64,000 nucleotides of DNA from JBCBSP01 sp039819095 (GTDB lineage Bacteria; Pseudomonadota; Alphaproteobacteria; Caulobacterales; Maricaulaceae): assembly GCA_039819095.1 (NCBI GenBank), contig JBCBSP010000004.1, positions 239,222-303,221 on the forward strand, written 5' to 3'. The notes beneath the pieces were generated by a model. That model was given only the letters and a program-made list of their open reading frames with translations, made no database searches and had not been told where the DNA came from. Of this stretch, positions 27,961-37,931 are shown in pieces (the stretch's first letter is position 1; each line of letters begins with the position of its first letter). Position numbers and translations under genes: made by a program.

Positions 27961-28085
27961 TGTCATCCCGGAAGCGGCGCAGCCGCTATCCGGGACCCAT
28001 TCCGGTTGGTTTTAACAGCGGGGCGCCCGCATTGAGTGCAGGGACTGGATCCCGGCTCGGCGCGATAGCGCTTCCCGGGATGACA
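27961..28085. repeat. REP-like intergenic inverted repeat
   Basis: The outer arms TGTCATCCCGG-AAGCG (27961-27976) and its complement ending at 28085 match over 16 of 17 positions and flank a 92-nt centre that has further GATCCCGG/CCGGGA half-sites. This looks like the palindromic REP-like units dispersed between genes in many alphaproteobacteria. It lies between ndk and the convergent arfB and may also stop transcription. Confidence 0.65.
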
Positions 28086-28091
28086 AAGGAC

Positions 28092-28508
28092 TTAATCCTC
28101 ACCCTTCGGCCTGCCCCTTAGCGCCTTCACCTGACCGCGCCGCGCCTTGGCGGTCTTGGCCTTGCGGATCGAACTGAGCGAGGGGCGCGTTTTCTTACGG
28201 GGCTTGGGCGCGACCAGCGCCCGTGCGATCAGCCCGCGCAGACGTTCGCGCGCCTCGGCGCGATTGCGCTCCTGGCTGCGCGAACTGTCCGCTTGAATGA
28301 TGATCACGCCTTCCCGGCTCAGCCGTGCGCCGGCGAGCTTGACCAGCCGCGCCTTCACCGGGCCGGGCAGGGCGCTCGCAGCCAGATCAAAGCGCAGCTG
28401 AACCGCGCTCGCGGTCGTGTTGACATGCTGGCCGCCCGGCCCGGACGCGCGCACGAAACGCTCGGTCAGAAGGCTGTCATCAATGGATAGATCATCAGTG
28501 ATGCGCAT
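28092..28508 (-). CDS. arfB: Alternative ribosome-rescue factor ArfB (YaeJ)
   Basis: ArfB rescues stalled ribosomes by hydrolysing peptidyl-tRNA. The 138-residue protein has the catalytic GGQ at 25-27 in ASGPGGQHVN, the release-factor-like core, and the long basic C-terminal tail (PKPRKKTRPSLSSIRKAK) that enters the mRNA channel. The ATG at 28508 gives the normal N-terminus (MRITDDLSIDDS); the upstream reading is discarded. Confidence 0.93.
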   Translation of the reverse strand: MRITDDLSIDDSLLTERFVRASGPGGQHVNTTASAVQLRFDLAASALPGPVKARLVKLAGARLSREGVIIIQADSSRSQERNRAEARERLRGLIARALVAPKPRKKTRPSLSSIRKAKTAKARRGQVKALRGRPKGED

Positions 28509-28653
28509 GGCGCGCAGCCAAACCCAAGCCGCCGGGCGCGGCAAGGGCCACGCTCCACAAACCGGCTTTCAGCCTGGTCATACCGCCTTCCGCGCATAGC
28601 GAAGAGCACGTCAACACGCGTCAACCGCCAGCACGCCAGCGCCCAACCCAGAT

Positions 28654-28683
28654 ACCTTATAAGGGAAGATGTACTTATAAGGT
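28654..28683. repeat. Perfect 10-bp AT-rich inverted repeat upstream of arfB
   Basis: ACCTTATAAG (28654-28663), a 10-nt spacer, and CTTATAAGGT (28674-28683) form a perfect dyad about 145 nt upstream of arfB. The half-site spacing (two helical turns centre to centre) fits a dimeric repressor operator rather than a terminator, and there is no T run. A partial third copy, TTCATAAG, follows. No regulator can be assigned. Confidence 0.45.
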
Positions 28684-28741
28684 TCATAAGCCAGAAGGCT
28701 GAGCCCCATAGGAGCCGGTACAGGCTCTGGGATCAGTAAAG

Positions 28742-28905
28742 CCGAACCGGTACGGTTCCAAAGCGCGAACGCGCGTCCGGAGCGTCAGCGAGGAGCGAAA
28801 GCCCGGACGGGCTTGAGCATCAGGAAAAACCGTTCCAAAGCGCGATCGCGCGCCCGCACCCCGGACCTGATCCGGGGGAGGACCGACTGAGCGGACGCGA
28901 AGAAG
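28742..28905 (-). repeat. tRNA 3'-flank repeat element downstream of tRNA-Thr
   Basis: The gene-free stretch between arfB and tRNA-Thr (28545-28917) holds this element. It contains two tandem modules with GTTCCAAAGCGCGA at 28754-28769 and 28832-28845, GC-rich palindromes (GCGCGATCGCGCG; CCGGACCTGATCCGG) and a terminal block at 28884-28905. Similar modules recur, in the same orientation relative to the tRNA, after tRNA-Gly (62361-62450), and the 28884-28905 block recurs exactly at 61949-61970. It may act in tRNA 3'-end formation or termination. Confidence 0.6.
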
Positions 28906-28917
28906 TATGAGAAAAAA

Positions 28918-28993
28918 TGGTGCCGGTTGAGGGAGTCGAACCCCCGACCTTCGGTTTACAAAACCGCTGCTCTACCAGCTGAGCTAAACCGGC
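28918..28993 (-). tRNA. tRNA-Thr (anticodon UGU)
   Basis: The 76-nt cloverleaf includes an encoded CCA. The acceptor stem GCCGGTT pairs with AACCGGC, the T arm carries GTTCGACTC, and the anticodon loop TTTGTAA gives UGU, reading ACA. The 27-43 position is a G-A mismatch at the base of the anticodon stem, otherwise pairing is complete. The following 12 nt are T-rich and lead into the 3'-flank repeat. Confidence 0.95.
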
Positions 28994-29053
28994 CGCCCTG
29001 CGCGTCCTAATAGGGCGAGCAGGGTGGATTGCGCAAGGCGGCCGGCTGCTTGT

Positions 29054-29458
29054 CTATTTTCGCGAGCCGAGCACGGCGCCGGCTGCGGCGAAGGCGAGTA
29101 CCTGGTGAACCGCGTCCAGGCCGAAGGCCTCAAAGCTGTAATGCGGCCCGTAGACCGCGATATACATCAGGCCCATGCAGGCGATGGCGACCGCCAGCAC
29201 GATGCCGGTTGTGACATAGGCGGTGATGGAGCCCTTGCCGGCCTTGTTCATGATCCAGGCGAAGCCGAGCGTTGATACGATCGGCATGATCAGCCCCATC
29301 GCCATGCTGGTTGACGAGACGACATAACCTGCAGGCACGTTGTTGATCTGCTGATAGTATTCGCCGAACACCATCCCGTAGATCAGGAAGCCGACGAGAT
29401 AGAAGGCGAGCGCGCCGAGCGCGACGCCAAGAAGATCGTGTCCGAATATGCGCGGCAT
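29054..29458 (-). CDS. DUF1761-like membrane protein
   Basis: A 134-residue integral membrane protein with four predicted TM helices (about 7-28, 50-72, 80-103, 110-130). The pattern LLGVALGALAFYLVGFLIYG followed by a W/G-rich loop matches DUF1761 as I recall it. Function unknown. It lies divergently from metG, with a 110-nt gap between them. Confidence 0.7.
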   Translation of the reverse strand: MPRIFGHDLLGVALGALAFYLVGFLIYGMVFGEYYQQINNVPAGYVVSSTSMAMGLIMPIVSTLGFAWIMNKAGKGSITAYVTTGIVLAVAIACMGLMYIAVYGPHYSFEAFGLDAVHQVLAFAAAGAVLGSRK

Positions 29459-29568
29459 GTGTTTTCCTCCCCAGCCGGGGCGGGTATCAGTCCGCCCAGC
29501 CTGTTTTTGCTTTTGGTCGTTTTGCGCGAGGCGCGCCCAAGACCATAAGCGTGGTATGGATATATGTC

Positions 29569-31287
<1,719 letters not shown>

Positions 31288-31338
31288 CGCTTCATAAACC
31301 GCTCGCGGCGAAGTTGGCCCGATGCGGGCGAGGCGGGC

Positions 31339-31833
31339 ATGAGCAAGACCGGTGAAGTTCTGGGGCAGGGGGCGCTGTCAGCCGATCGGCTGAGGGCGGC
31401 CAATATCCATCCGGAAACCGGGCTGGCTACCGACTATCTCAATCATTTCAACGAAGTGGTGATGCTGCTGGAAATGCTCGCCGACGTGCCCGATTGCGCC
31501 GAAGACGTGCTGGACTGGTCGCCGGCGAGCTATTCAGAGCATTTCGAGCGTTCCGGCTTCGCCGACAAGGAGTTGGCCGTGCAGGCTTATGAGGCCGCGC
31601 CAAAGGCGCTGCGCGCGCATTTTGAAACCGTGATCGAAGCCCTCAATGAAGAGCTGATTGCAGCCCAGCAGACGCTGCGCGCCGGGGATGCCGCAGCCGC
31701 GTCAGAGCGCGCCAATGGCGATATCAAGCTCTTGCTGGCCGCCGCCGGCGCGGCCATTCACGGCCGGATCGAAGGCGAGGAGCTCGACGACGCAACCGCT
31801 GCTCAAGCCGGCGTCGACGCCCTTTTCGGCTAG
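31339..31833 (+). CDS. Conserved hypothetical protein, helical
   Basis: A 164-residue acidic, Ala-rich protein predicted to be mainly helical, with a conserved-looking N-terminal half (TGLATDYLNHFNEVVMLLEM) and WSPASYSEHFERSGF. No catalytic motif, signal peptide or TM segment is seen. I do not recognise a named family. It follows metG by 51 nt in the same direction and precedes the zinc-ribbon membrane protein gene. Confidence 0.75.
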   Translation: MSKTGEVLGQGALSADRLRAANIHPETGLATDYLNHFNEVVMLLEMLADVPDCAEDVLDWSPASYSEHFERSGFADKELAVQAYEAAPKALRAHFETVIEALNEELIAAQQTLRAGDAAAASERANGDIKLLLAAAGAAIHGRIEGEELDDATAAQAGVDALFG

Positions 31834-31909
31834 GCGAAATTACTCCGCTTTCACTTGCATGCGGCGGTCAGTTTGCGCACCCTTCCGCTTGATCCTGATG
31901 GAGGCGGAC

Positions 31910-32542
31910 ATGGAGTATGATCGCGACCGGTTCACGGTGTGGAAGCTGCCGCATTGGGCGCTTGTCCACTGGGTCGTCAATCCGGGGCTGGCGATCAATG
32001 AGCTGATCTTCGGCCAGCGCATTCCGAAAGTGACGCTTGTGGAGCGCAACCCGGACAAGGCGCTGAATGATCGTCAGTTCGCGCCGTGCCCATCCTGTGG
32101 CGCGATCAATGACGGGCGCGTCTACGGCGCGAGCGCGTTCGGCAATTACGCCGGCCTTGCGTGCATTGAATGCGGTGAGAAGATTCCGACCCTGAAAAAC
32201 GCGCTGACCTGGCTTTTGCTGATGGTCACCTGGCCCGTCTGGAAGCCGCTCGAGCGCCGCTACGGGCCGGCGATGCTGGCGCGTCAGCATGAAAGGCTCA
32301 AGGCCGTTCAGGCCGAGGGGCTGCCGGAGAAGACCAAGGTGTCGGGCCTGTCCATGGGGCTCTTTTTCGGCCTGGCCATGGGCGTCTTCTTTTTCTTCCA
32401 GCAGTTCTTGTTCACCGGCGACCCGATGCGCGCACTCACCATCGCGCTGGGCTCCGCGCTGGCCTGCGGATTGTTCTTCGGACTGGTCATGAAGCTGTGG
32501 CTTTCAATGCGCAGCCCCAAACCGAGCGACGCGCGGCGTTGA
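31910..32542 (+). CDS. Zinc-ribbon membrane protein, hypothetical
   Basis: The 210-residue protein has a CPSCG...CIECG zinc ribbon (about 56-88) in a soluble N-terminal half, a helix that may dip into the membrane (about 95-112), and two TM helices near 145-195 (FFGLAMGVFFFFQQFLF; ALACGLFFGLVMKLW). The start may be this ATG or one four codons earlier. Family and role not recognised; the ribbon may bind zinc or simply stabilise the fold. Confidence 0.75.
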   Translation: MEYDRDRFTVWKLPHWALVHWVVNPGLAINELIFGQRIPKVTLVERNPDKALNDRQFAPCPSCGAINDGRVYGASAFGNYAGLACIECGEKIPTLKNALTWLLLMVTWPVWKPLERRYGPAMLARQHERLKAVQAEGLPEKTKVSGLSMGLFFGLAMGVFFFFQQFLFTGDPMRALTIALGSALACGLFFGLVMKLWLSMRSPKPSDARR

Positions 32543-32646
32543 CTGTGCGCTGCGGGCGCGTTCAGCTGGCCACCCGTCAGCTGGAGGCTCGCAATGATGA
32601 GACCTGTCCACATTGAATGCCTGGCCGATAGCCGCAGAGGCATTTC

Positions 32647-33045
32647 ATGACCCGCCCAACCTTGCGAATTTCCTCCGGCGCGCCGTGGGAGGACAAGGTC
32701 GGGTATCGCCGCGCCGTACGCGTGGGCGATCAGATCTGGGTGGCGGGCACTGTGGCGGTCGATGGCGGCGGAAAACCGTTTGCGCCGGATGACGCCGGTG
32801 CGCAGACCGCGCGCTGCATCGAGATCATCGCCGAGGCGCTCAAAGCGGCGGGGGCGGACCTGTCGAACGTGGTGCGCACGCGCGTCTTCGTCACCGATAT
32901 GAGCTCGCAAACCCAGGCCACCGTCGGCGCGGCGCACCTGGCGGCCTTCAAGGATCACCCGCCGGCCAGCTCAATGATCGGCGTGGCGGCGCTCGCGGAC
33001 CCGGCCTTCATCGTGGAGATCGAGGCTGATGCCGTCATTGCTTAA
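32647..33045 (+). CDS. RidA family (YjgF/YER057c/UK114) protein
   Basis: RidA proteins hydrolyse reactive enamine/imine intermediates released by PLP enzymes, or belong to related deaminase subgroups. The 132-residue chain shows GYRRAVRVGDQIWVAGTVAV, QTARCIEIIAEALKAAGADLSNVV and the signature Arg in VRTRVFVTDMS. Its last 17 nt overlap the start of the avidin-like gene. Confidence 0.9.
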   Translation: MTRPTLRISSGAPWEDKVGYRRAVRVGDQIWVAGTVAVDGGGKPFAPDDAGAQTARCIEIIAEALKAAGADLSNVVRTRVFVTDMSSQTQATVGAAHLAAFKDHPPASSMIGVAALADPAFIVEIEADAVIA

Positions 33046-33496
33046 GGCGCTGATCTGTTTCATCGGCTGGGTTCTCATTGCAGCGCCGGGCTTCGCTCAG
33101 GAGCCGGACCTTGCTGACAGCGTCTGGCGCAACCAATCGGGCTCCTACCTGCTCATCACCGAGATTGACGAGACCGGTCGCTTCTCAGGCGCCTACTTCA
33201 ACCAGGCCTCCGGCTATCGCTGTCAGGGACTGGCCTATGAGACAGAGGGCCGGGTTCATGCCGGCATGATCGGGTTTCAGGTCGCCTGGGAGCACCCGGC
33301 GGAGCGCTGCGACAGCCTGACGGTCTGGGCGGGACGCATTCAAGGGGATGTGATCACCACACGTTGGTTGCTCGCCCGCGCCGGAAATGGCGAGCTGCTG
33401 GAAGGCGAAAGCCGGTTCGAGCGTCTGGAAGGGCGCTCGGCGGGCGAGCTTCATGCTGAATGGCGAGCAAACGAGATGACGGAGACCCCGCGATGA
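33029..33496 (+). CDS. Exported avidin/streptavidin-like protein
   Basis: A 155-residue protein with a Sec signal peptide (LLKALICFIGWVLIAAPGFA, cleavage about residue 23) followed by an avidin-like barrel. Compared by eye with streptavidin, biotin-contact positions correspond as Asn35 (N23), Ser39 (S27), Tyr57 (Y43), Trp87 (W79), Ser96 (S88), Thr98 (T90), Trp100 (W92), Trp113 (W108) and Leu115 (L110). The Asp128 position appears to be Ser. Cys64 and Cys94 could form a disulfide. Two contacts (L25, S45) are also replaced. The biotin-binding ability is inference. It overlaps ridA upstream and DUF819 downstream (ATGA). Confidence 0.72.
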   Translation: MPSLLKALICFIGWVLIAAPGFAQEPDLADSVWRNQSGSYLLITEIDETGRFSGAYFNQASGYRCQGLAYETEGRVHAGMIGFQVAWEHPAERCDSLTVWAGRIQGDVITTRWLLARAGNGELLEGESRFERLEGRSAGELHAEWRANEMTETPR

Positions 33497-34668
33497 GCCT
33501 CATTCCCGCAGACCAGCCGCTGGCCGTTATGGCCGGGCTGTTCGCCATCGCCGCTGCCGGTTTCCTGCTAGAGAAGACGAAGTTCGGGGCTTTGCTGACC
33601 GGTACGGTCTGGGCGATCCTGTTCGCCATCCTGGCGTCTAATCTGCGCATTCTGCCGTTTGAGTCCGGCGCGTATGATTTCGTCTTCGCCTATGCCGTGC
33701 CGGTGCTCATCCCGCTCTTCCTGATGAAGGCGGATCTGCGCCGCATACTGTTTGAGACGACGCGCGTCACCGGAGCCTTCCTGATCGCATCCTTCGCCAC
33801 CGTCGTCGGCGTCGCTGCAGCGGTGATGCTGATTGATCTGGGCGCGCGGGAGCCGGCCATCGCCGGTTCGCTCACCGCATCCTATGTGGGCGGCTCGGTG
33901 AATTTCGCCGCGCTGATCCAGACCACAGGGCTTGAGGGCGATGGCGGGCTGATCTCGGCGATCGTGGCCGCCGATCATCTGGCCAGCGCCGCCTGGCTGG
34001 CGGTCATCGCCGTCATTCCGGGCGTCAGCTGGGTGGCCAGCCGCTTCGTCAGCCGCGACCACTCCAAGGGCGATATCGCCGAGCAGGACACGGCCAGTCG
34101 GGAGCGTGCGACCGCGCTCAGCCTGGCGCTGACGCTCACCTACGCGCTGGTCATCGTGGCGGTCGCCGACGCTGTCGTGAGAGCGGGCGATGCGATGGTT
34201 GATCCTGAAGCGCTGCGCGGCGTCATCGGCGTGTCCATCGGCGATCTGCGCTATGTCATCATCACCGCGCTGGCGCTGATCCTGCCCACAGCGGCGCCGA
34301 AACAGATGGCGCAGCTGCATGGCGGATTCGAGCTGGGCGTGGTCTTCGCCTTCGTGTTCTTCGCCGCCATCGCCGCTGGCGCCAACATCGCCCAGCTGCT
34401 CGGCGACGCACCGCTCCTCATGGCTTTCATCGCTGTGCTGATCAGCATTCATGGCGTGGTGGCGCTGGTGCTGGCGAAATTCGCCAGGTTCTCCCTGCCG
34501 GAGATCATCATCGCCTCCAACGCCGCCATTCTGGGCGCAACGACCGCCCCGGCGCTCGCCGCAGCGAAGGGCTGGCGCGATCTGGTCACGCCAGGCGTTC
34601 TGGTCGGCGTTCTGGGCTATGCGCTGGGAACCATGCTCGGCACGACGGTGTTCGCGGTGCTGAGTTAA
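33493..34668 (+). CDS. DUF819 family membrane protein
   Basis: A 391-residue polytopic protein with about 11 TM helices. The pattern FLLEKTKFGALLTGTVWAIL near the start, the glycine-rich SYVGGSVNFAAL and the repeat of that motif in the second half (SNAAILGATTAPALAAAKGW) match the DUF819 (YjcL-like) family, which has an inverted-repeat carrier-like architecture. Substrate unknown. Its ATG overlaps the avidin-like stop, suggesting translational coupling. Confidence 0.85.
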   Translation: MSLIPADQPLAVMAGLFAIAAAGFLLEKTKFGALLTGTVWAILFAILASNLRILPFESGAYDFVFAYAVPVLIPLFLMKADLRRILFETTRVTGAFLIASFATVVGVAAAVMLIDLGAREPAIAGSLTASYVGGSVNFAALIQTTGLEGDGGLISAIVAADHLASAAWLAVIAVIPGVSWVASRFVSRDHSKGDIAEQDTASRERATALSLALTLTYALVIVAVADAVVRAGDAMVDPEALRGVIGVSIGDLRYVIITALALILPTAAPKQMAQLHGGFELGVVFAFVFFAAIAAGANIAQLLGDAPLLMAFIAVLISIHGVVALVLAKFARFSLPEIIIASNAAILGATTAPALAAAKGWRDLVTPGVLVGVLGYALGTMLGTTVFAVLS

Positions 34669-34673
34669 CGGGT

Positions 34674-35405
34674 TCAGAGCCAGTCGCGTCGAGCCAGCCA
34701 CCAGCAGGTGAGCGCGAACACCAGCACCCCGCCAATTCCCCCGGTCAGCACTGCCTGCAGGGCGCGTTCAGGCGTTGAGGCCAGCACATTCACCGCCAAG
34801 AGCCAGGGAAAGTAGATGCCGGCCTTGGCCGAAGTCGCCACGACCGAGACAAACACGCCCAGCATTCCCAGCACGACCGGTGCGGCGAAGCTGGAGAACG
34901 CCATGGCGACGGCGAACTGGATCGCCAGGGCCAGAAGCCCGGCAAGCCACATTCGCGACAGCAGCGAGGCGATAAGGCCGGCCGGAGGCGCGCCGTCCAG
35001 CGCATTGGTCGGCGCGATCAGCGCACCCGCCCAGGCGCCGAGCGGCAGGGCGAGCGCGATCAGCACGCAGATCAGCGCCATGATGCAGGCCGCCAGCAGC
35101 GCCTTGGCGGCGAACACGCTCCATTTCGGCGCAGGCAGGGCCAGCATGAAGGACCAGCCCTTCGGCCCGTGCTCCAGATGCGCCATGAGGGCGGTCAGCG
35201 CCGTGGCCGCCAGCGGCATCAGCAAATAGGCCCACACGGCGGTGAAGCTCATCGTCAGGCGGGTCCAGTCATCCGGCGCATTGTCGGTCGCGACCGCCGC
35301 AGCGAGCATGATCGCCATCATCAGCGGGATGCTGATGATCAAGAGCAGCACCAGCGAACGGCGCAGTTTGATCATTTCGGCCAGGAAAACCGCAGTGAAG
35401 CTCAT
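34674..35405 (-). CDS. ABC-2 type transporter permease
   Basis: A 243-residue membrane protein with six predicted TM helices, starting with a cytoplasmic FLAEMIKLRRSLVLLLIIS segment typical of ABC-2 permeases of the lantibiotic-immunity/NatB type. It overlaps the ATPase gene by 4 nt. The substrate is not predictable. Confidence 0.85.
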   Translation of the reverse strand: MSFTAVFLAEMIKLRRSLVLLLIISIPLMMAIMLAAAVATDNAPDDWTRLTMSFTAVWAYLLMPLAATALTALMAHLEHGPKGWSFMLALPAPKWSVFAAKALLAACIMALICVLIALALPLGAWAGALIAPTNALDGAPPAGLIASLLSRMWLAGLLALAIQFAVAMAFSSFAAPVVLGMLGVFVSVVATSAKAGIYFPWLLAVNVLASTPERALQAVLTGGIGGVLVFALTCWWLARRDWL

Positions 35406-36319
35406 GACAGGCGCCGCCCCTCGCCGGTGAGCGCGAGGAAGGCGTCTTCAAGCGTGGGGCATGCGACGCTGAGAGCGCTCACCGCGAAGCCGGCTCCGAC
35501 CAGTTCGAGGACCAGGCTCGCGCGCGCCGGCGCGTCGAGATCAAGGTGCGCCCGCACCGTGTCGCCCTCGGCTTCAGCCATGACGTTCTGCTCCAGAAAG
35601 CGCTTTACGAGGGCGGCAGGCCGGTCGGTCTCAACTAAAACCACCGGCGGGGTCCTGGCCTGCAGGGCGCTCACTGCGCCTTGAAACACGATCGAGCCGT
35701 GATCGATCAGCACGCATTGCGTCGCGGTCTGCTCCACCTCGCTCAACAGATGGCTGGACACCAGAACGCTTGCCCCGAAGCGGCCAGGCAGCTCGGAGAT
35801 CAGCGCGCGCATCTGGGCGATGCCGCCAGGGTCGAGACCGTTTGTCGGTTCGTCCAGAATCAACAGCTTGGGTCGACCCATCAGAGCGCGCGCGAGCGCC
35901 AGGCGTTGGCGCATGCCGAGCGAGTACTGACCCACCTGCCGGTCCGCTGCGGTTGTCAGATCCAAAAGTCCCAGAAGTTCGTCCACATCAGAACGCGTCG
36001 CTCCCAGAAGCCGCGCGGCCATGGTCAGGGTCTCGCGCCCGGTCAGGTTGGGGTAAAGCGCAGGTGTTTCAACGATTGCGCCGACGCCGGCCAGCGCCGC
36101 GCCGCGCTGGGTCGCAAGGTCGAACCCGTTGATCATCACACGTCCGGCGCTCGGACGGATCAGGCCCAGCAGCATGCGGATCGTCGTGGTCTTGCCCGCG
36201 CCGTTCGGCCCGAGAAAGCCGACGACCTCGCCTTGGGGGACGGCAAGGTCGATCTGATGCACCGCCGTAAAATCGCCGAAGCTTCGGCTCAGGCCCGAGG
36301 TTTCAACAGCTGCTCCCAT
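35402..36319 (-). CDS. ABC transporter ATP-binding protein
   Basis: The 305-residue ATPase has Walker A GPNGAGKTTT near 39, signature LGMRQRLALARAL near 133 (a QxGMRQR-type variant of LSGGQ), and Walker B KLLILDEPTNGLD near 157. The C-terminal 80 residues form the regulatory-like domain seen in drug/peptide exporters (CcmA/NatA type). It forms a two-component exporter with the downstream permease. Confidence 0.93.
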   Translation of the reverse strand: MGAAVETSGLSRSFGDFTAVHQIDLAVPQGEVVGFLGPNGAGKTTTIRMLLGLIRPSAGRVMINGFDLATQRGAALAGVGAIVETPALYPNLTGRETLTMAARLLGATRSDVDELLGLLDLTTAADRQVGQYSLGMRQRLALARALMGRPKLLILDEPTNGLDPGGIAQMRALISELPGRFGASVLVSSHLLSEVEQTATQCVLIDHGSIVFQGAVSALQARTPPVVLVETDRPAALVKRFLEQNVMAEAEGDTVRAHLDLDAPARASLVLELVGAGFAVSALSVACPTLEDAFLALTGEGRRLS

Positions 36320-36351
36320 GCGTGCAAGAGTAGAGGGCGACGCGGCTGGAG

Positions 36352-36472
36352 GGCTCGTTAAAATTCGGACAGGTAAGCGGCGCCTCAGGCCTGAAGGCGA
36401 GCCCGGTCGATCAGCGCGGCTTCATCAATCGGCGCTGAGCCCGCGCCCAGCGTCGTGGCTTGCTCGGCCAGG
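36352..36472 (-). pseudogene. Duplicated 3' end of the acyl-CoA dehydrogenase gene (left repeat)
   Basis: This 121-bp block matches 38959-39078 with about eight mismatches and one gap. On the minus strand, 36385-36471 encodes the last 28 residues of the acyl-CoA dehydrogenase at 38991-40649 with no amino-acid change; the three coding differences are synonymous. Beyond 36472 the sequence is unrelated to that gene, so this is an orphan 3' end. It forms one side of a direct repeat around the rsgA-VOC insertion. Confidence 0.8.
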
Positions 36473-36842
36473 TTGACCGGGACTGGCCGGAACCGGTCAT
36501 TCGTTAAAGGAAATTCGATGGACTGCTAGATCCCCGGGAGCGGACATTAGCGATCCGCAACATGACCTCCGCCCGTTAAGATGCACTTTGATTGAAAAGC
36601 TGTTAGGGACCCAAGCCGTCGGACCTTGCATTTCGCATGCCCGAGTCCCATTATCGATAAGTGATCTTGGAGAGTTCATGTCCCGGTAAGGCGGGGAAGC
36701 CAGAGGCTTCCCACTGCAAATTCAACAGATGAAATACGCGGCGAAGCCCTAGCTCCGCCCGTCCGTTGAATTGCCCATTCACCTAATACCGACATTTGTG
36801 CCCGAGCTCCGCTCGCGGCAGAGACATGAAAGCTCGATCCCA
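36473..36842. other. Gene-free leader of the rsgA insertion with one hairpin
   Basis: No ORF with a convincing start occupies this stretch. It contains a perfect 8-bp hairpin with a 3-nt loop (GGGAAGCC at 36694-36701, complement at 36705-36712). The hairpin is not followed by a T run, so a terminator role is unsupported; the promoter for rsgA should lie here. Confidence 0.4.
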
Positions 36843-37931
36843 ATGATACGGGACTATTCCAAGTTCCTTCCGCATGCGTTGCATCGCGGAGGATCAGATC
36901 ACCATACGACACCTCTCGAACGCCTCGGTTGGCAACCCTTCTTTGCGAAACAGGCAAGCGTTGAAGAGTTAGCTGAAACGCCACCGGCTCGGATCGTCGA
37001 GGTGCATAGAAACGCCGTGCATGTCACAGGCGAAAACGTGGATGAGACAATACCGCCCCTTCCCGATGCGACAATCGGGGATTGGGTTTTGATCAATCGA
37101 ACCCGCCCGCAATCGAGCCGTGTTCTGGAGCGCAAGAGCCTCGTCAAACGACGCGCCCCGGGTACAGATCGGCAGGTACAATTGATTGCAGCCAACATTG
37201 ATGCGGCGTTGATCGTTTCATCCTGCAACCAGGACTTCAACATCGCAAGATTGGAACGCTACATCGCGCTGGCGTTTGAAGCGGGCATAAAGCCGATGAT
37301 CGTTCTCACTAAAGCCGATCTTGTGACCGACACAGAAGACTTCGTTGATCGCGCCCGAACCATCTCTGATCTCGTGCCGGTTGTCGCGCTCGACGCGCGA
37401 GGAGATGAGCCCAACGAGAAGCTGAAAGACTGGTGCAGACCGGGCCAGACCATTGTGTTGCTCGGCTCCTCCGGCGTTGGCAAATCAACGCTGGCGAATG
37501 CGTTGCTCGGCGTAGATCTCATCGACACTCAAGGCATTCGGGAGGACGACGCCAAAGGCCGTCACACGACTACGCGCCGACAACTGCACCTCGTTCCCGG
37601 CGGCTGTATTGTGTTGGATACGCCCGGCATGCGCGAATTGCAGCTCACCGACGCGGCCTCGGGGATTGACGACGTCTTCTCGGACATTCGAGACCTATCA
37701 GCGGGCTGTCGCTTCAAAGATTGTCAGCATCAGTCAGAACCAGACTGCTCTGTGCGACAAGCGATCGAAAGCGGCGAGGTCGACGAGAGGCGCCTTGCCC
37801 GTTGGCGCAAGCTCAACGCAGAGGAAGCCTTCAACTCCGCAAGTCTTGCTGAAAGACGAAAAGAGGACAAGGCTTTTGGAAAAATGGTGCGCCAGATCAA
37901 GAAGCAGAAAACACGGAAGGACTGGTCATGA
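36843..37931 (+). CDS. rsgA: Ribosome small-subunit GTPase RsgA
   Basis: RsgA assists late 30S maturation. The 362-residue protein has an N-terminal OB-fold (about 55-120), then a circularly permuted GTPase domain: G4 LTKAD precedes G1 LGSSGVGKSTLAN and G3 DTPGMRE. A C-terminal zinc site is formed by CRFKDCQHQSEPDC. The ATG at 36843 gives the family length; the upstream TTG reading has no ribosome binding site. The stop overlaps the VOC gene start (ATGA). The gene lies in an insertion, so whether it is the only copy in the genome cannot be told. Confidence 0.93.
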   Translation: MIRDYSKFLPHALHRGGSDHHTTPLERLGWQPFFAKQASVEELAETPPARIVEVHRNAVHVTGENVDETIPPLPDATIGDWVLINRTRPQSSRVLERKSLVKRRAPGTDRQVQLIAANIDAALIVSSCNQDFNIARLERYIALAFEAGIKPMIVLTKADLVTDTEDFVDRARTISDLVPVVALDARGDEPNEKLKDWCRPGQTIVLLGSSGVGKSTLANALLGVDLIDTQGIREDDAKGRHTTTRRQLHLVPGGCIVLDTPGMRELQLTDAASGIDDVFSDIRDLSAGCRFKDCQHQSEPDCSVRQAIESGEVDERRLARWRKLNAEEAFNSASLAERRKEDKAFGKMVRQIKKQKTRKDWS

